Assembly: GCF_000829195.1 (NCBI RefSeq) | Contig: NZ_AP013294.1 | Span: 3,111,001-3,175,000 of the forward strand | Direction: 5' to 3' | DNA length: 64,000 bases | DNA from: Bacillus sp. OxB-1 | GTDB taxonomy: Bacteria; Bacillota; Bacilli; Bacillales_A; Planococcaceae | In this document: in pieces, positions 9,043 through 17,989 of the stretch | Position numbering within the stretch: position 1 is the first letter of the stretch | Layout of the letters: every line of letters starts with the position of its first letter | Notes under the pieces: generated by a model | The model's database searches: none | What the model was told of the DNA's origin: nothing | The model's input: the letters and a program-made list of their open reading frames with translations, nothing else | Program-made: the position numbers and the translations under genes

Positions 9043-9909
9043 ATGAGTACATGCTGGGTAATCTATAACGGCAGCCTGACGAGCGATAAGTTCAGCGATC
9101 AGGCGGAGTTGTTGCGTGAGGCCGCGGAGCGCGCAGGCGTGGCCGCGGTCGCAAAGAAGAATCATGAAGTGCTGATGGACTTGCAGGAGGAGCCGATTGG
9201 CCTTCCCGACTTTGTCGTCTTTCTCGACAAGGATATTTTGCTGGCGACCTATCTGAAACAATTGGGGGTCCCGATCTTCAATGACCCGGATGTCATCGAA
9301 ACTTGCGACAACAAGGCGAAACAGTATTTGGAGCTGGCGCGGCACGGCATCCCGATGCCAAGGACAATCATCGCGCCGAAAGTCTATCCTGCCTTCACCA
9401 TCCGGGAATCGGGCTATTACGAGAGGGTTCTGGACGAGCTCGGGTTGCCGATGATCATCAAGGAAGGCCGCGGCTCTTTCGGAATGAAAGTCTATCTCGT
9501 GGAAACCGAGGAACAGTTTTTTGAAAAGACCGACGCGTTGTGCGGCGTCGATTATGTCTTCCAGGAATTCATCGCGTCAAGTCGGGGCCGGGATGTCCGG
9601 GTCAATATCGTCGGAGATGAAATTGTCGCAGCGATGGCCCGTGCATCCGAAACCGATTTCCGGGCCAATATTACGAACGGGGGCACCGCCACCCCGGTGG
9701 AGCTCACTCCCGCACAGCGCGAACTTGCGATGCGGGCCGCCAAGGCGGTCGGGGCTGAATTTGCCGGTGTCGACTTGCTGTACGGCGAAGATGGCGGGCC
9801 TCTCGTCTGTGAAGTGAACGCCGCCGCCCATATCCGCAATATTTACCACGTGACGGGCATCAATGTCGCGGATGCCATGATTGCCTATATATTGAGGAAA
9901 CTGCCGTGA
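9043..9909 (+). CDS. ATP-grasp (RimK-like) ligase, first of a pair
   Basis: A 288-residue protein of the ATP-grasp superfamily, whose members join a carboxylate to an amine or other nucleophile through an acyl phosphate. The N-terminal 100 residues are a pre-ATP-grasp domain; the ATP-binding part covers about 105-285 with a Lys-containing loop (MIIKEGRGSFGMKVYLVE), the hinge VFQEFI, an Arg pair (RDVRVNIVGDE) and the metal-binding VCEVNAAAH. The order resembles RimK-type ligases, but the substrate is unknown. It starts 78 bp from folC in the opposite direction and overlaps the next gene by 4 bp (GTGA), so the two are translationally coupled. Confidence 0.8.
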   Translation: MSTCWVIYNGSLTSDKFSDQAELLREAAERAGVAAVAKKNHEVLMDLQEEPIGLPDFVVFLDKDILLATYLKQLGVPIFNDPDVIETCDNKAKQYLELARHGIPMPRTIIAPKVYPAFTIRESGYYERVLDELGLPMIIKEGRGSFGMKVYLVETEEQFFEKTDALCGVDYVFQEFIASSRGRDVRVNIVGDEIVAAMARASETDFRANITNGGTATPVELTPAQRELAMRAAKAVGAEFAGVDLLYGEDGGPLVCEVNAAAHIRNIYHVTGINVADAMIAYILRKLP

Positions 9910-10700
9910 GGGGGCTTCTGGCATATACCGCAATCGAAGCGGAACGGAACAGTGCATTTATCCAGGACCTATTAAATGAAGCGAAAAAAGTCGGAATTAG
10001 TCTGGATTTGTGGACAGATGACGGAATGCCGGATGAGCCGTTCGATTTTATTCTATCCAGAAGAAGGGATTCCGAACTGTCGGCTCGATGGGAAGCGGCC
10101 GGAATCCGGGTCTTCAACCGTTCGGAAGTAAATCGGATTGCGAATGATAAATATAAAACATTCGAACTGGCCGCCTTGCTCGGGATACCTGCCGTCCCCA
10201 CAAGGAAAATCCGAACGGCGGACGCTATCTGCACCTATCCATGCGTCCTGAAGACGACCGATGGACATGGCGGCGCCGAAGTTTTCCTCTGCCACTCCGT
10301 TCGGGATGCGGAAACGTTTTTACGCCAGTTCGCAGAACGCTCCATCATCGCGCAGCCATTTGTTGAAACGGATGCGCAAGATGTCCGGGTCTTCATGCTC
10401 GGCAATGAAGTCCTCGGCGCTGTTTTGCGGAAAGGACAGGATTCATTCAAATCCAATTACACGCTGGGCGGCTCCATCGCCAAATTCGAGCTGGATGTCG
10501 CACAGACGAAAGAGGTACAAACCATTACACAAGCACTCAAAAGTGACTATGTCGGCATCGATTTTCTTTTATTGCCCGACGGCAGCTGGTTGTTGAATGA
10601 AATCGAAGATCCCGTCGGCGCGCGGTCCTTGTACGAAACACATGACTTTTCCGTCGCGGCGCGGTTGGTGGATCATATGAAAAGAGAACTTACGGATTAA
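9906..10700 (+). CDS. ATP-grasp (RimK-like) ligase, second of a pair
   Basis: A 264-residue ATP-grasp protein, weakly related to the one before it. It starts at GTG 9906 inside the previous stop codon. The ATP-binding Lys segment (CVLKTTDGHGGAEVFLC), a hinge (IIAQPFVE), the Arg pair (DVRVFMLGNEV) and a terminal LLNEIEDPVGARS are visible. In that last motif the ExN metal-ligand pattern of the first protein (EVN) reads EIED here, so the metal site may differ. Working as a heterodimer or on successive steps is inference from the coupling. Confidence 0.78.
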   Translation: MRGLLAYTAIEAERNSAFIQDLLNEAKKVGISLDLWTDDGMPDEPFDFILSRRRDSELSARWEAAGIRVFNRSEVNRIANDKYKTFELAALLGIPAVPTRKIRTADAICTYPCVLKTTDGHGGAEVFLCHSVRDAETFLRQFAERSIIAQPFVETDAQDVRVFMLGNEVLGAVLRKGQDSFKSNYTLGGSIAKFELDVAQTKEVQTITQALKSDYVGIDFLLLPDGSWLLNEIEDPVGARSLYETHDFSVAARLVDHMKRELTD

Positions 10701-10712
10701 GGGGGAATTTTC

Positions 10713-11654
10713 ATGTTGGAGAAATTGGAAATCGAAGTGGTGCGGCTTGACTTGCCTTTCCGCCTGAATCACGTGAATTGTTTCATGGCAGAGGGGGAAG
10801 CCGGCTGGACGATCATCGACGCCGGTTTGAACAATACATACACGCAAAATGTGTGGAAAGAGCGGATTGGGGACCGAAAAGTTACCGATCTGTTCATCAC
10901 CCATTACCATCCCGATCATTTTGGCCATTCGGGACAGCTTCAGAAAACGACCGGTGCTCGAGTCTCCATGAGCGAGGTGGACGCACGTTCCGCGTTGACT
11001 GTCTGGGAGCAATCCTATGTCGACGATTTGTACGGGCATTATTTGACAGCAGGCATACCGGAGAACATTGCCCGGGAAATGGTCGGCAACACAGCAGAAT
11101 TCATCCCGCTCGTTACACCATATCCGACGATCGACCATCACTTTCAGGAAGGTGAAAAGGTGCCGATCGGCCGGTATGAATATGAAGTCATTCATGCACC
11201 GGGCCATTCGGATGGCATGGTCTGCTTTTATAATAAGGAAGAGGGTGTCCTTCTTTCCGCGGACCATATCCTGCCGAAAATCACGCCGAATATTTCGTAT
11301 TGGTTCCACGGGGATGAAAATCCGTTGTATTCATATTTGACTTCATTGGAAAGCCTGAAACGCTTGGATATCGGTTACGTCATCCCGTCCCATGGAAAAC
11401 CGTTCGCCGGGGCAAATGAACGGATTGATGAAATCATCAGCCACCACGAAGACCGATTGGAAGACACAATGCAAGCAATAGCAGAGCCGATTTCTGTTTA
11501 TGAAGCTTGCGGCCGCCTGTTCAAGCAGCAATTAACCGTCCATGAAACACGGTTTGCCATCGGGGAGACGATTGCCCATTTGGAATACTTACGCCGTGCC
11601 GGAAAGTGCGAGCGCAGATTCGAAGAAGGACAATGGATTTATTTCCGGAAATGA
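10713..11654 (+). CDS. Metallo-beta-lactamase-fold hydrolase with C-terminal helical domain
   Basis: A 313-residue MBL-fold enzyme. The metal ligands are all visible: THYHPDHFGHS (HxHxDH) near residue 67, H in APGHSDG, D in SADHIL and H in PSHGKP. Enzymes of this kind hydrolyse thioesters, lactones or phosphoesters; the spacing resembles glyoxalase II-like and YqgX-like proteins, with an extra 70-residue C-terminal region like a small winged helix. It is 12 bp after the second ATP-grasp gene and followed by hairpins, so it closes a three-gene operon. A hydrolytic step on the ligase product is inference. Confidence 0.82.
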   Translation: MLEKLEIEVVRLDLPFRLNHVNCFMAEGEAGWTIIDAGLNNTYTQNVWKERIGDRKVTDLFITHYHPDHFGHSGQLQKTTGARVSMSEVDARSALTVWEQSYVDDLYGHYLTAGIPENIAREMVGNTAEFIPLVTPYPTIDHHFQEGEKVPIGRYEYEVIHAPGHSDGMVCFYNKEEGVLLSADHILPKITPNISYWFHGDENPLYSYLTSLESLKRLDIGYVIPSHGKPFAGANERIDEIISHHEDRLEDTMQAIAEPISVYEACGRLFKQQLTVHETRFAIGETIAHLEYLRRAGKCERRFEEGQWIYFRK

Positions 11655-11659
11655 AAACA

Positions 11660-11692
11660 AGCCATTCCACCGCAGCAGTTGGTGGAATGGCT
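11660..11692. terminator. Hairpin terminator, copy 1 of 2
   Basis: A 12-bp perfect stem (AGCCATTCCACC with its complement) closes a 9-base loop right after the MBL gene stop. The plus side is followed by TTTT and the minus side by TTGTTTT, so it may end both the MBL operon and the convergent amidase transcript. Confidence 0.7.
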
Positions 11693-11730
11693 TTTAGAAT
11701 TTGGCGGAATCCAGAGATAATCTGCAAGTT

Positions 11731-11766
11731 AGCCATTCCACCGAAGCAGATGCCGGTGGAATGGCT
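11731..11766. terminator. Hairpin terminator, copy 2 of 2
   Basis: The same 12-bp stem as the hairpin 38 bp upstream, with a different 12-base loop, followed by TTTT on the plus strand. Identical stems with different loops suggest a local duplication. Confidence 0.65.
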
Positions 11767-11773
11767 TTTCCTA

Positions 11774-13186
11774 TTAAGACAAAGTCGGAGCCGCAGCAAG
11801 CAGTTGATCACGTTTGGCGTAAAACTCCTTCAGGAAATTCTGTTCATACGCAAAACCTGCACGCATGAGGATCGGCTCACAGTAAGAAGCTGCGGCGAAC
11901 TGAAGACCGACCGGCAAGTCATTTGCCCCTAAGCCAAGCGGCACGGACAAGGCCGGTTGTCCCGTCATATTGAATACGGAAGGATAGCGGATCATGCCGC
12001 TGAAAATATCTTCGGTTTGCCCGTGAATCGTCAATTCGTCCACCCCCACTTTTTGTGAGGACGACGGTGTCACCGGGGATACGATGACATCCACTTTCGT
12101 AAACAGTTCTTCGAATTGCGCTAGCAAATCCTCTTTTCTCTTCAACGCCTGCATGTACTGCAATGCGGAAATATCACGGCTCGATTTCAGGACGGCTTCG
12201 ACATCCGCTCCGAAGCGGGATTCCGGCTTATCGATATAGGCGTCATGGACATAACCCGCTTCCGATACGGCAAGCACTGTCAGAAGTCCCAGATCGTCGT
12301 TCGAGAATGGGATATCCACTTCGATCAGCACGGCCCCTAATGAAGTCAACTGTTCGAGTGATTTTTCATACAAGGCAGCGGTTTCATCATCCATCCGTTC
12401 ATTTAGATAATTATTCGGCACGCCAATCCGCAATCCTCGGATGTCCTCATTCAGGAATGTCGAAAAGTCTTCCCCTGTCATCGCTTCCATCATGAAGGCC
12501 AGATCGTCCATATTTTTCACGAGCGGTCCGACATGGTCGAGCGTCCAGGAAATATTCTTCACGCCTGTAGAGTCGATCAGGTCATGCGTTGCCTTCAATC
12601 CGACTACGCCGCAGGCAGCTGCCGGAATCCGAATGGATCCACCTGTATCCGTGCCGATCGATGCGACACCAAGCGAAGCGGCCACCGCGACACCGGATCC
12701 CCCGCTGGATCCTCCCGGCGTATACTCCGGGTTCCAAGGATTTTTGGCTGGGCCGTAGAACGGATTGTTCGACGTGATACCGAATGCGAATTCATGCATA
12801 TTCGTCTTTCCGAGATTGACCGCCCCTTCATTTTGAAGGATTTCCACGATACCGGCGTTTTTCATCGGAACGAGCGACTCGTCGATATGCGACCCGCTCG
12901 TCGTCCGCAAACCGGCTGTAGACAAATTATCTTTATACGAGATCGGAATTCCTTCCAGGAACCCGATTTGTTCGCCTAGCGCATATTTCTTTTCCGATAG
13001 TTCCGCTTGCTTCAAAGCTTGCGTTTCATTGACGGTAATAAAAGCGTTCAGGTCTTTGAATTGATGGATGCGGTTCAACATCTGCTTCGTCACTTCAACA
13101 GGAGAAACCTCTTTTTTCTCAAACTTGGTTTTCAATTCACGAATAGTCTCATAATTGATCAATTCAACTTCCCCACTTTCTTTCAT
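11774..13186 (-). CDS. Amidase-signature family protein (GatA-like)
   Basis: A 470-residue enzyme of the amidase signature family. The Ser-cisSer-Lys site is visible: the Lys in GIPISYKDN near residue 78, and the Gly/Ser loop PGGSSGGSG with the nucleophile region IGTDTGGSIRIPAA. It resembles GatA, but no gatC or gatB is near, so a stand-alone amide hydrolase is more likely than a tRNA amidotransferase subunit. The ATG at 13186 has no clear ribosome site; a TTG at 13162 has GGGGAAG before it and may be the real start. Convergent with the MBL operon and bordered by the phased repeats upstream. Confidence 0.82.
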   Translation of the reverse strand: MKESGEVELINYETIRELKTKFEKKEVSPVEVTKQMLNRIHQFKDLNAFITVNETQALKQAELSEKKYALGEQIGFLEGIPISYKDNLSTAGLRTTSGSHIDESLVPMKNAGIVEILQNEGAVNLGKTNMHEFAFGITSNNPFYGPAKNPWNPEYTPGGSSGGSGVAVAASLGVASIGTDTGGSIRIPAAACGVVGLKATHDLIDSTGVKNISWTLDHVGPLVKNMDDLAFMMEAMTGEDFSTFLNEDIRGLRIGVPNNYLNERMDDETAALYEKSLEQLTSLGAVLIEVDIPFSNDDLGLLTVLAVSEAGYVHDAYIDKPESRFGADVEAVLKSSRDISALQYMQALKRKEDLLAQFEELFTKVDVIVSPVTPSSSQKVGVDELTIHGQTEDIFSGMIRYPSVFNMTGQPALSVPLGLGANDLPVGLQFAAASYCEPILMRAGFAYEQNFLKEFYAKRDQLLAAAPTLS

Positions 13187-13268
13187 AATGTTCTGTAGAA
13201 TGTAAGCCTTATCATTCTATCATAACCTGTGAGAAAAAGCTTGTTTTCGAGGGGAACTGGTGTGGGGG

Positions 13269-13676
13269 TATGGGAGACGGGACGCGGACTTGAGCGCGGA
13301 ACACGGGGATATGAGCGCGGGACGCGGAGTATGGGCTTGGAACTTGGGCTTATGAGCGCGGGGGGCGAATTATGGGCAGGCGACAAGGATTTATGAGCGT
13401 GCAACCAGGGCTTATGGGCGCAACCCACGTTTTATGGGCACGGCAAGTGGACTTATGAGCGCGAGGCGCGGAGGTATGAGCGCGGATTCAGAGTTATAAG
13501 CGCAGCTCACGTTTTATGGGCAGAGGACGCGAATTATGAGCGCGCAACTCGGACGTATGAACACAGCTGGTCATCCAGCTTGCGGGGAGTTATCAGCGTC
13601 TGTACGAAGTTATCAGCATTTGCGCCAAGGTATCAGCACTTGCAACCAGGTATCAGCCTCGGCAAGAAATTAGCAG
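13269..13676. repeat. Degenerate 20-21 bp phased repeat array between amidase and valS
   Basis: The gene-free stretch 13187-13760 carries a string of TATGAG/TATGGG cores followed by GC-rich spacers. Cores start at 13269, 13289, 13310, 13330, 13351, 13371, 13392, 13413, 13433, 13454, 13475, 13495, 13515, 13535 and 13556, then change to TATCAG/TAGCAG at 13591, 13611, 13631, 13651 and 13671. Spacing is 20 or 21 bp throughout except one 35-bp step. Spacer bases are not conserved but are GC-rich, often with GCGC. This puts all cores about two helical turns apart. No gene is supported here. Confidence 0.85.
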
Positions 13677-13710
13677 CGTACACGCCGCCCCAAAGAAGCC
13701 GAATCTCCAT

Positions 13711-13755
13711 AAAAATAAAAACACACCCCTTCCCACTGCCATGGAAAGGGGTGTG
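13711..13755 (-). terminator. Intrinsic terminator of valS
   Basis: On the minus strand CACACCCCTT pairs with AAGGGGTGTG and is followed by TTTTTATTTTTA, immediately after the valS stop. Confidence 0.85.
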
Positions 13756-13760
13756 CTATG

Positions 13761-16406
13761 TTAAATTTCTTTCAATTCCTGCATACGGCGCTCGACGGCA
13801 GCGTATTTTTCTAGATAGTCCTTTTCTTTCACGCGTTCTTCCGCGACGACTTTTTCAGGTGCTTTGGACATGAAACGTTCATTGGACAGTTTGCCTTGGA
13901 CCCGTTTCACTTCGCTGTCCCATTTCGCCAGTTCTTTCGTCAAGCGGGCGAGTTCTTCTTCGATGTCCAACAATCCTTCGAGCGGCAGGAACAATTCCGC
14001 TCCTGTAACGACGGCGGACATCGATTTGCCTGGAGCTGCAATGTCTTTTCCAATCGTCAACGTTTCCGGGTTGCAGAACCGTTCGATGTATTTCCGGTTC
14101 GTTTCCAGCACGCCGGCTGTCGCATCGTCTTTTGCGGAAATATAGAGCGGCACTTTCTTGCTCAGCGGCGTGTTCACTTCCGAACGGATATTTCGGACAG
14201 ACCGGATGATGTCCATGAGAAGCTTCATGTCGGTTGCGCGGGATTTGTCGGATAATGCCGGATCCGCAACCGGCCAAGCAGCCACTGTAATGGATTCACC
14301 TTCATGCGGCAAGTTCTGCCAGATTTCTTCCGTGATGAACGGCATGAACGGATGCAGCAGGCGCATCGTATTGTCCAATACATGAGCCAAGACGGAGCGC
14401 GTCATTTTCTTAGCCGCTTCATCTTCCCCATACAACGGCAATTTGGACATCTCGATATACCAATCGCAGAAATCGTCCCAGATGAAGTTATACAACGCGC
14501 GGCCCACTTCACCGAACTCGTATTTATCAGCCAGTTTCGTCACTTGTTCGATCGTTTCATTCAGACGGGTCAAAATCCAGGCGTCCGCTACGGATTTTTC
14601 ACCAGACAAGTCGATTTCCGCATAGGTCATGCCATCCATATTCATCAACGCAAAACGAGATGCGTTCCAGATTTTATTCGCAAAGTTCCAGACAGCCTCC
14701 ACTTTTTCATTGGAAAAACGGAGGTCTTGACCTGGCGATGATCCGGTCGACAGGAAATAACGGAGGGCATCGGCACCGTATTGGTCGATGACATCCATCG
14801 GGTCGACCCCATTGCCTAGCGATTTCGACATTTTCCGCCCATCTTCCGCGCGGACGAGGCCGTGGATGAGCACGTCATCAAATGGGCGCTTGTCCGTGAA
14901 TTCGAGACCTTGGAAAATCATCCGGGACACCCAGAAGAAAATGATATCATATCCTGTAACAAGGGCATCTGTCGGGTAATAACGCTTGAATTCCTCATTG
15001 TCGGCATCCGGCCAGCCCATCGTCGAGAAAGGCCAAAGCGCGGAGGAGAACCAAGTGTCGAGTACGTCGTTATCTTGTGTCCAGTTTTCACTATCCGCCG
15101 GCGCTTCATGACCGACGTACACTTCACCCGTTTCGTTATGGTACCAAGCCGGGATGCGGTGACCCCACCAGAGTTGACGGGAAATACACCAATCGTGGAT
15201 ATTTTCCATCCAATTCAAGTACGTCTTCTCAAAGCGTTCCGGTACGAAGTGGACCTTCCCTGCGCCTTGCTGCAATTTGATCGCTTCGTCGGCGAGCGGC
15301 TGCATTTTGACAAACCATTGCGTCGACAGATACGGTTCGACAACCGCGCCGCTACGCTCCGAATGGCCGACCGAATGCAAGTGATCTTCGATTTGGAATA
15401 AAACGTCCATCTCTTGCAAATCTTTCACAATCTGCTTCCGGCATTCGAAACGATCCATCCCTTCGTATTTGCCGGCGAGTTTATTCATCGTACCGTCCTC
15501 ATTCATGACAAGGACGCGAGGCAGATTATGGCGATTGCCGATCTCGAAGTCGTTCGGATCATGGGCCGGCGTGATTTTCACCGCTCCGCTTCCGAATTCC
15601 ATATCGACGTAATCATCCGCTACAATCGGGATTTCCCGGCCGACAATCGGCAATTTGACTGTTTTCCCAATCAAATGCTTATATCGCTCATCTTCCGGAT
15701 GAACAGCAACCGCCGTATCGCCGAGCATCGTTTCCGGACGGGTTGTCGCAATTTCGATGCTGTCCGTGCCGTCGGCGAGTGGGTAGCGCATATGATAGAA
15801 TGCACCCTGCACATCTTTATGGATAACTTCGATATCGGAAAGCGCCGTTTTCGTAGCGGGGTCCCAGTTGATGATGTATTCGCCTCGGTAAATATATCCT
15901 TTTTCATACATCTTGACGAATACTTCCCGGACTGCGCGCGATAGACCTTCGTCCAACGTGAAACGCTCACGGGAATAGTCGAGGCCGAGGCCCAGTTTCG
16001 CCCATTGCTCGCGGATATGGCTTGCATATTCCTCTTTCCATTTCCACGTCTCTTCCAGGAATTTTTCCCGGCCGAGATCATAGCGGGTCTTGCCTTCCGA
16101 ACGCAATTTTTCTTCGACTTTCGCTTGCGTCGCAATGCCTGCATGGTCCATTCCTGGCAACCAGAGCGCATCGTACCCCTGCATCCGCTTCATCCGGATG
16201 AGGATATCTTGCAATGTCGTATCCCATGCGTGCCCGAGATGAAGTTTCCCGGTGACATTCGGAGGAGGAATTACAATCGTGTACGGTTCCTTTCCACTAT
16301 CCGGCTGCGCCTCGAAAAACTTGCCTTGGAGCCACCATTCATAGCGACCTGCTTCGATCGACTGGGGATCATATTTGGTCGGCATCGTCAATTCATCATT
16401 TGCCAT
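13761..16406 (-). CDS. valS: Valyl-tRNA synthetase
   Basis: Class I synthetase charging tRNA-Val and editing threonyl products. The 881-residue length is normal. Visible are the [14 protein letters not shown] (HIGH-type) motif near residue 47, the connective-peptide editing domain in the middle, [12 protein letters not shown] (KMSKS) near 525, the anticodon-binding domain and the C-terminal coiled-coil arm ([19 protein letters not shown]). Start at ATG 16406, preceded by AAAGGAGG; a leftward extension to 16433 is not needed. It is preceded by a valine T-box leader, so expression should rise when tRNA-Val is uncharged. Confidence 0.97.
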   Translation of the reverse strand: MANDELTMPTKYDPQSIEAGRYEWWLQGKFFEAQPDSGKEPYTIVIPPPNVTGKLHLGHAWDTTLQDILIRMKRMQGYDALWLPGMDHAGIATQAKVEEKLRSEGKTRYDLGREKFLEETWKWKEEYASHIREQWAKLGLGLDYSRERFTLDEGLSRAVREVFVKMYEKGYIYRGEYIINWDPATKTALSDIEVIHKDVQGAFYHMRYPLADGTDSIEIATTRPETMLGDTAVAVHPEDERYKHLIGKTVKLPIVGREIPIVADDYVDMEFGSGAVKITPAHDPNDFEIGNRHNLPRVLVMNEDGTMNKLAGKYEGMDRFECRKQIVKDLQEMDVLFQIEDHLHSVGHSERSGAVVEPYLSTQWFVKMQPLADEAIKLQQGAGKVHFVPERFEKTYLNWMENIHDWCISRQLWWGHRIPAWYHNETGEVYVGHEAPADSENWTQDNDVLDTWFSSALWPFSTMGWPDADNEEFKRYYPTDALVTGYDIIFFWVSRMIFQGLEFTDKRPFDDVLIHGLVRAEDGRKMSKSLGNGVDPMDVIDQYGADALRYFLSTGSSPGQDLRFSNEKVEAVWNFANKIWNASRFALMNMDGMTYAEIDLSGEKSVADAWILTRLNETIEQVTKLADKYEFGEVGRALYNFIWDDFCDWYIEMSKLPLYGEDEAAKKMTRSVLAHVLDNTMRLLHPFMPFITEEIWQNLPHEGESITVAAWPVADPALSDKSRATDMKLLMDIIRSVRNIRSEVNTPLSKKVPLYISAKDDATAGVLETNRKYIERFCNPETLTIGKDIAAPGKSMSAVVTGAELFLPLEGLLDIEEELARLTKELAKWDSEVKRVQGKLSNERFMSKAPEKVVAEERVKEKDYLEKYAAVERRMQELKEI

Positions 16407-16460
16407 TTGTTGTTCCTCCTTTAGGTAAATCAATTACATTCCGGCGTCATTCAAATTCTA

Positions 16461-16553
16461 TGACTTCCGCCGGAGGCTATCTTAATTCGGCGGGTGTTGG
16501 ACACCCACAGAACAGGACACTAACCCATTTTCCTCTCAACACCGCTGAGAAAA
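16461..16553 (+). repeat. Dispersed intergenic repeat (valS copy)
   Basis: This stretch starts TGACTTCCGCCGGAGGC and ends in CCGCTGAGAAAA, with an internal GGGTGT-TGG-ACACCC hairpin. A shorter relative in opposite orientation lies upstream of tig (30501-30564), sharing the CCGCCGGAGGC start and the CCGCTGAG end. It lies between the T-box terminator and valS, so it is inside the valS leader transcript. Confidence 0.6.
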
Positions 16554-16554
16554 T

Positions 16555-16815
16555 AAAAAAACTCCATTCGCCTCAAAAAGGACGAAGGAGTCAATTCGCG
16601 GTACCACCTTTAGTTCGTGTACTGAAAAAGTACACCTCACTCTTGGATAACGGCTTCAAACCGGTTTCCGCTACTCCAACCTGTTTCACGGAAACTGCTC
16701 GCGGGTGACATTCGGCAATCGGTCTACAGGCCCTCTCACCACCGGCGCCCTCTCTTTGGCTAAACCCTATTGCGTACTCTCCCGTTCCTCGCAATGATAT
16801 GCAGTTACATCCATT
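16555..16815 (-). promoter_or_regulatory. T-box riboswitch (valine) upstream of valS
   Basis: The minus strand shows a T-box leader: a GGUGGUGAGAGG apical part, a specifier segment GAATGTCACCC with the Val codon GTC at 16709-16707, the conserved antiterminator element GGTGGTACCGCG (16598-16608 and flanks), and a terminator (ACTCCTTCG pairing with CGAATGGAGT at 16561-16592) followed by a T run. Uncharged tRNA-Val would stabilise the antiterminator and allow valS transcription. An apparent open frame across this element is not a gene. Confidence 0.92.
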
Positions 16816-16874
16816 GTACGGAAGCGGGCCAGGTACGTCAAGTATGCACTGAATAAAGATGAAAGGATGGTGTG

Positions 16875-17066
16875 ATGCGAAAAGGGTATAATCCGTACCT
16901 ATTGCCCCCCTGGCTACGAAAGACCAGATTTTATTGCAAAGGGGTCATCATTCCGATCTGCGTATTCCAACTGATCCGGCTGCTGATCGTCCCGACGACA
17001 GGCGACTTTCTGCTCTTATGCGGATTGGCCGGATTAGCCTTTCTGTTTTATAAAAATATCATTTAA
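16875..17066 (+). CDS. Small membrane protein, hypothetical
   Basis: A 63-residue protein starting at ATG 16875 (a GTG three bases earlier is possible) with AAAGG upstream. It has a basic, aromatic N-terminus (RKGYNPYLLPPWLRKTRFYC) and two hydrophobic segments (about residues 24-38 and 44-58). Its pattern suggests a real conserved membrane peptide, but I cannot name the family. It takes the place where ysxE sits in B. subtilis and is the only plus-strand gene between 11.7 and 45 kb. Its last 33 bp overlap the convergent spoVID. Confidence 0.55.
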   Translation: MRKGYNPYLLPPWLRKTRFYCKGVIIPICVFQLIRLLIVPTTGDFLLLCGLAGLAFLFYKNII

Positions 17067-17753
17067 CCGGAAAAGGGTCGTCGAGTATTCGTCCTTCAAT
17101 CCTGCAATGAATGACAGGGCTTCATCCGATCCTTGGTACGAGGTGCTGTCATTCATTGATTCCGCCATCGCGGTAGCTGTCTCTTCTTGGGCGACAGGCT
17201 CCTCAGCGACAGCCTCTTCCTCCTGTACTTCCTCCTCGAGGACGACCGGGGATGGGACAGGCTCTTCCTCCTCCGTCAGGTGAACGACTTCCGGAGTTTC
17301 CACGGTTTCCGCAAACTGCCGGAATGAAGAGGATTCAACTGCCTCGGCAACCGCCTCATTAAATTCACATTCGACATCCCAGACAATACTGATCGAGCCT
17401 TGTCCGTCCTCTTCACTCCGCTCCCGCATCGCTGTTACATGGATGGGGCTCTTCGCTTCCGCCGGCAAATCGATATGAAGCGGCACCGCATATTCAAAAT
17501 AACCCCGATTCCCGTCCATCTCGACATCTTCGATCAAGACCGCTGTATCCGGCTCTTCCAGTTCCCCGGCAGGTCCCTCTTCCGTAAAGAGGATTTCAGC
17601 GGCGATATGATAAATTCCCGACAGACGGACCGCCTGTTCTGTCCGTTCTTCCATGAATCCGGGTGTCACCCGCAACGAGACTGCCTCCGCCGGCATCCCT
17701 GCTTCCGTTGGAAAAATAAAGTTCTCCTGCATCGTCCATTTTTTTTTGTCCAT
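17034..17753 (-). CDS. spoVID: Stage VI sporulation protein D-like, without LysM
   Basis: About 239 residues. SpoVID anchors the spore coat and is needed for coat encasement. The N-terminal beta-rich part (FIFPTEAGMPAEAVSLRVTPGF, YFEYAVPLHIDLP, SISIVWDVECEF) matches the SpoVID N-terminal domain in style, and the position after hemL is the conserved one. A Glu/Val-rich acidic linker follows (about 130-200) and the protein ends in LNDIFIKQKG. The LysM domain that ends B. subtilis SpoVID is absent and the protein is much shorter. Start at ATG 17753 with GGAGGG six bases before; ATG 17774 is an alternative. Confidence 0.68.
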   Translation of the reverse strand: MDKKKWTMQENFIFPTEAGMPAEAVSLRVTPGFMEERTEQAVRLSGIYHIAAEILFTEEGPAGELEEPDTAVLIEDVEMDGNRGYFEYAVPLHIDLPAEAKSPIHVTAMRERSEEDGQGSISIVWDVECEFNEAVAEAVESSSFRQFAETVETPEVVHLTEEEEPVPSPVVLEEEVQEEEAVAEEPVAQEETATAMAESMNDSTSYQGSDEALSFIAGLKDEYSTTLFRLNDIFIKQKG

Positions 17754-17856
17754 CCTCGTCCCTCCTCTTTTCATTCACTGATTATTGTATGCGGCATCGA
17801 GGGACAATAGAAGAAAGGTTGTGGGGTAGGAACTGGCACCCAGGTATCATAGAACC

Positions 17857-17894
17857 CAAAAAACAGCCATCCTCTTCTAAAAAAGGATGGCTGT
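17857..17894 (-). terminator. Intrinsic terminator after the haem operon
   Basis: Perfect 11-bp stem ACAGCCATCCT/AGGATGGCTGT on the minus strand followed by TTTTTT, about 100 bp after hemL. Confidence 0.85.
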
Positions 17895-17918
17895 CTAAAT
17901 TCGCCGCTTCCTGCGAGT

Positions 17919-17981
17919 GCCTTAATTTCTGCAAAAGGCGCAGAAATACGGCAAATCGAACCCTTCGCTGTTCGATTGGCT
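17919..17981 (-). repeat. Dispersed ~60-bp repeat, copy 1
   Basis: On the minus strand it reads AATCGAACAGCGAAGGGTTC, then GATTTGCCGTATTTCTGCG and CAGAAATTAAGGC. Two inverted repeats can be seen: CGAAC/GTTCG around GCGAAGG, and TTTCTGC/GCAGAAA. It is nearly the same as the copy at 32515-32578. It sits between the hemL stop and the operon terminator. Confidence 0.8.
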
Positions 17982-17989
17982 GTTGTTTA

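Noticed and set aside
8965..9345. N-terminal extension of FolC
   Set aside because: The added part has no FolC similarity and overlaps the divergent ATP-grasp gene; TTG 8964 with GGAGGG explains the start.
11774..13186. GatA subunit of the tRNA amidotransferase
   Set aside because: No gatB or gatC next to it; a stand-alone amidase fits better.
13183..13428. Minus-strand open frame in the phased repeats
   Set aside because: It is an open frame created by the periodic sequence; no ribosome site, Pro/His/Ser-rich product, overlaps the amidase start.
13269..13676. CRISPR array
   Set aside because: The repeated unit is only 6-10 bases, changes along the array, and the 20-21 bp period is too short for repeat plus spacer. 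No cas genes nearby.
16591..16794. Open frame ahead of valS
   Set aside because: It lies across the T-box leader, whose conserved elements explain the sequence.
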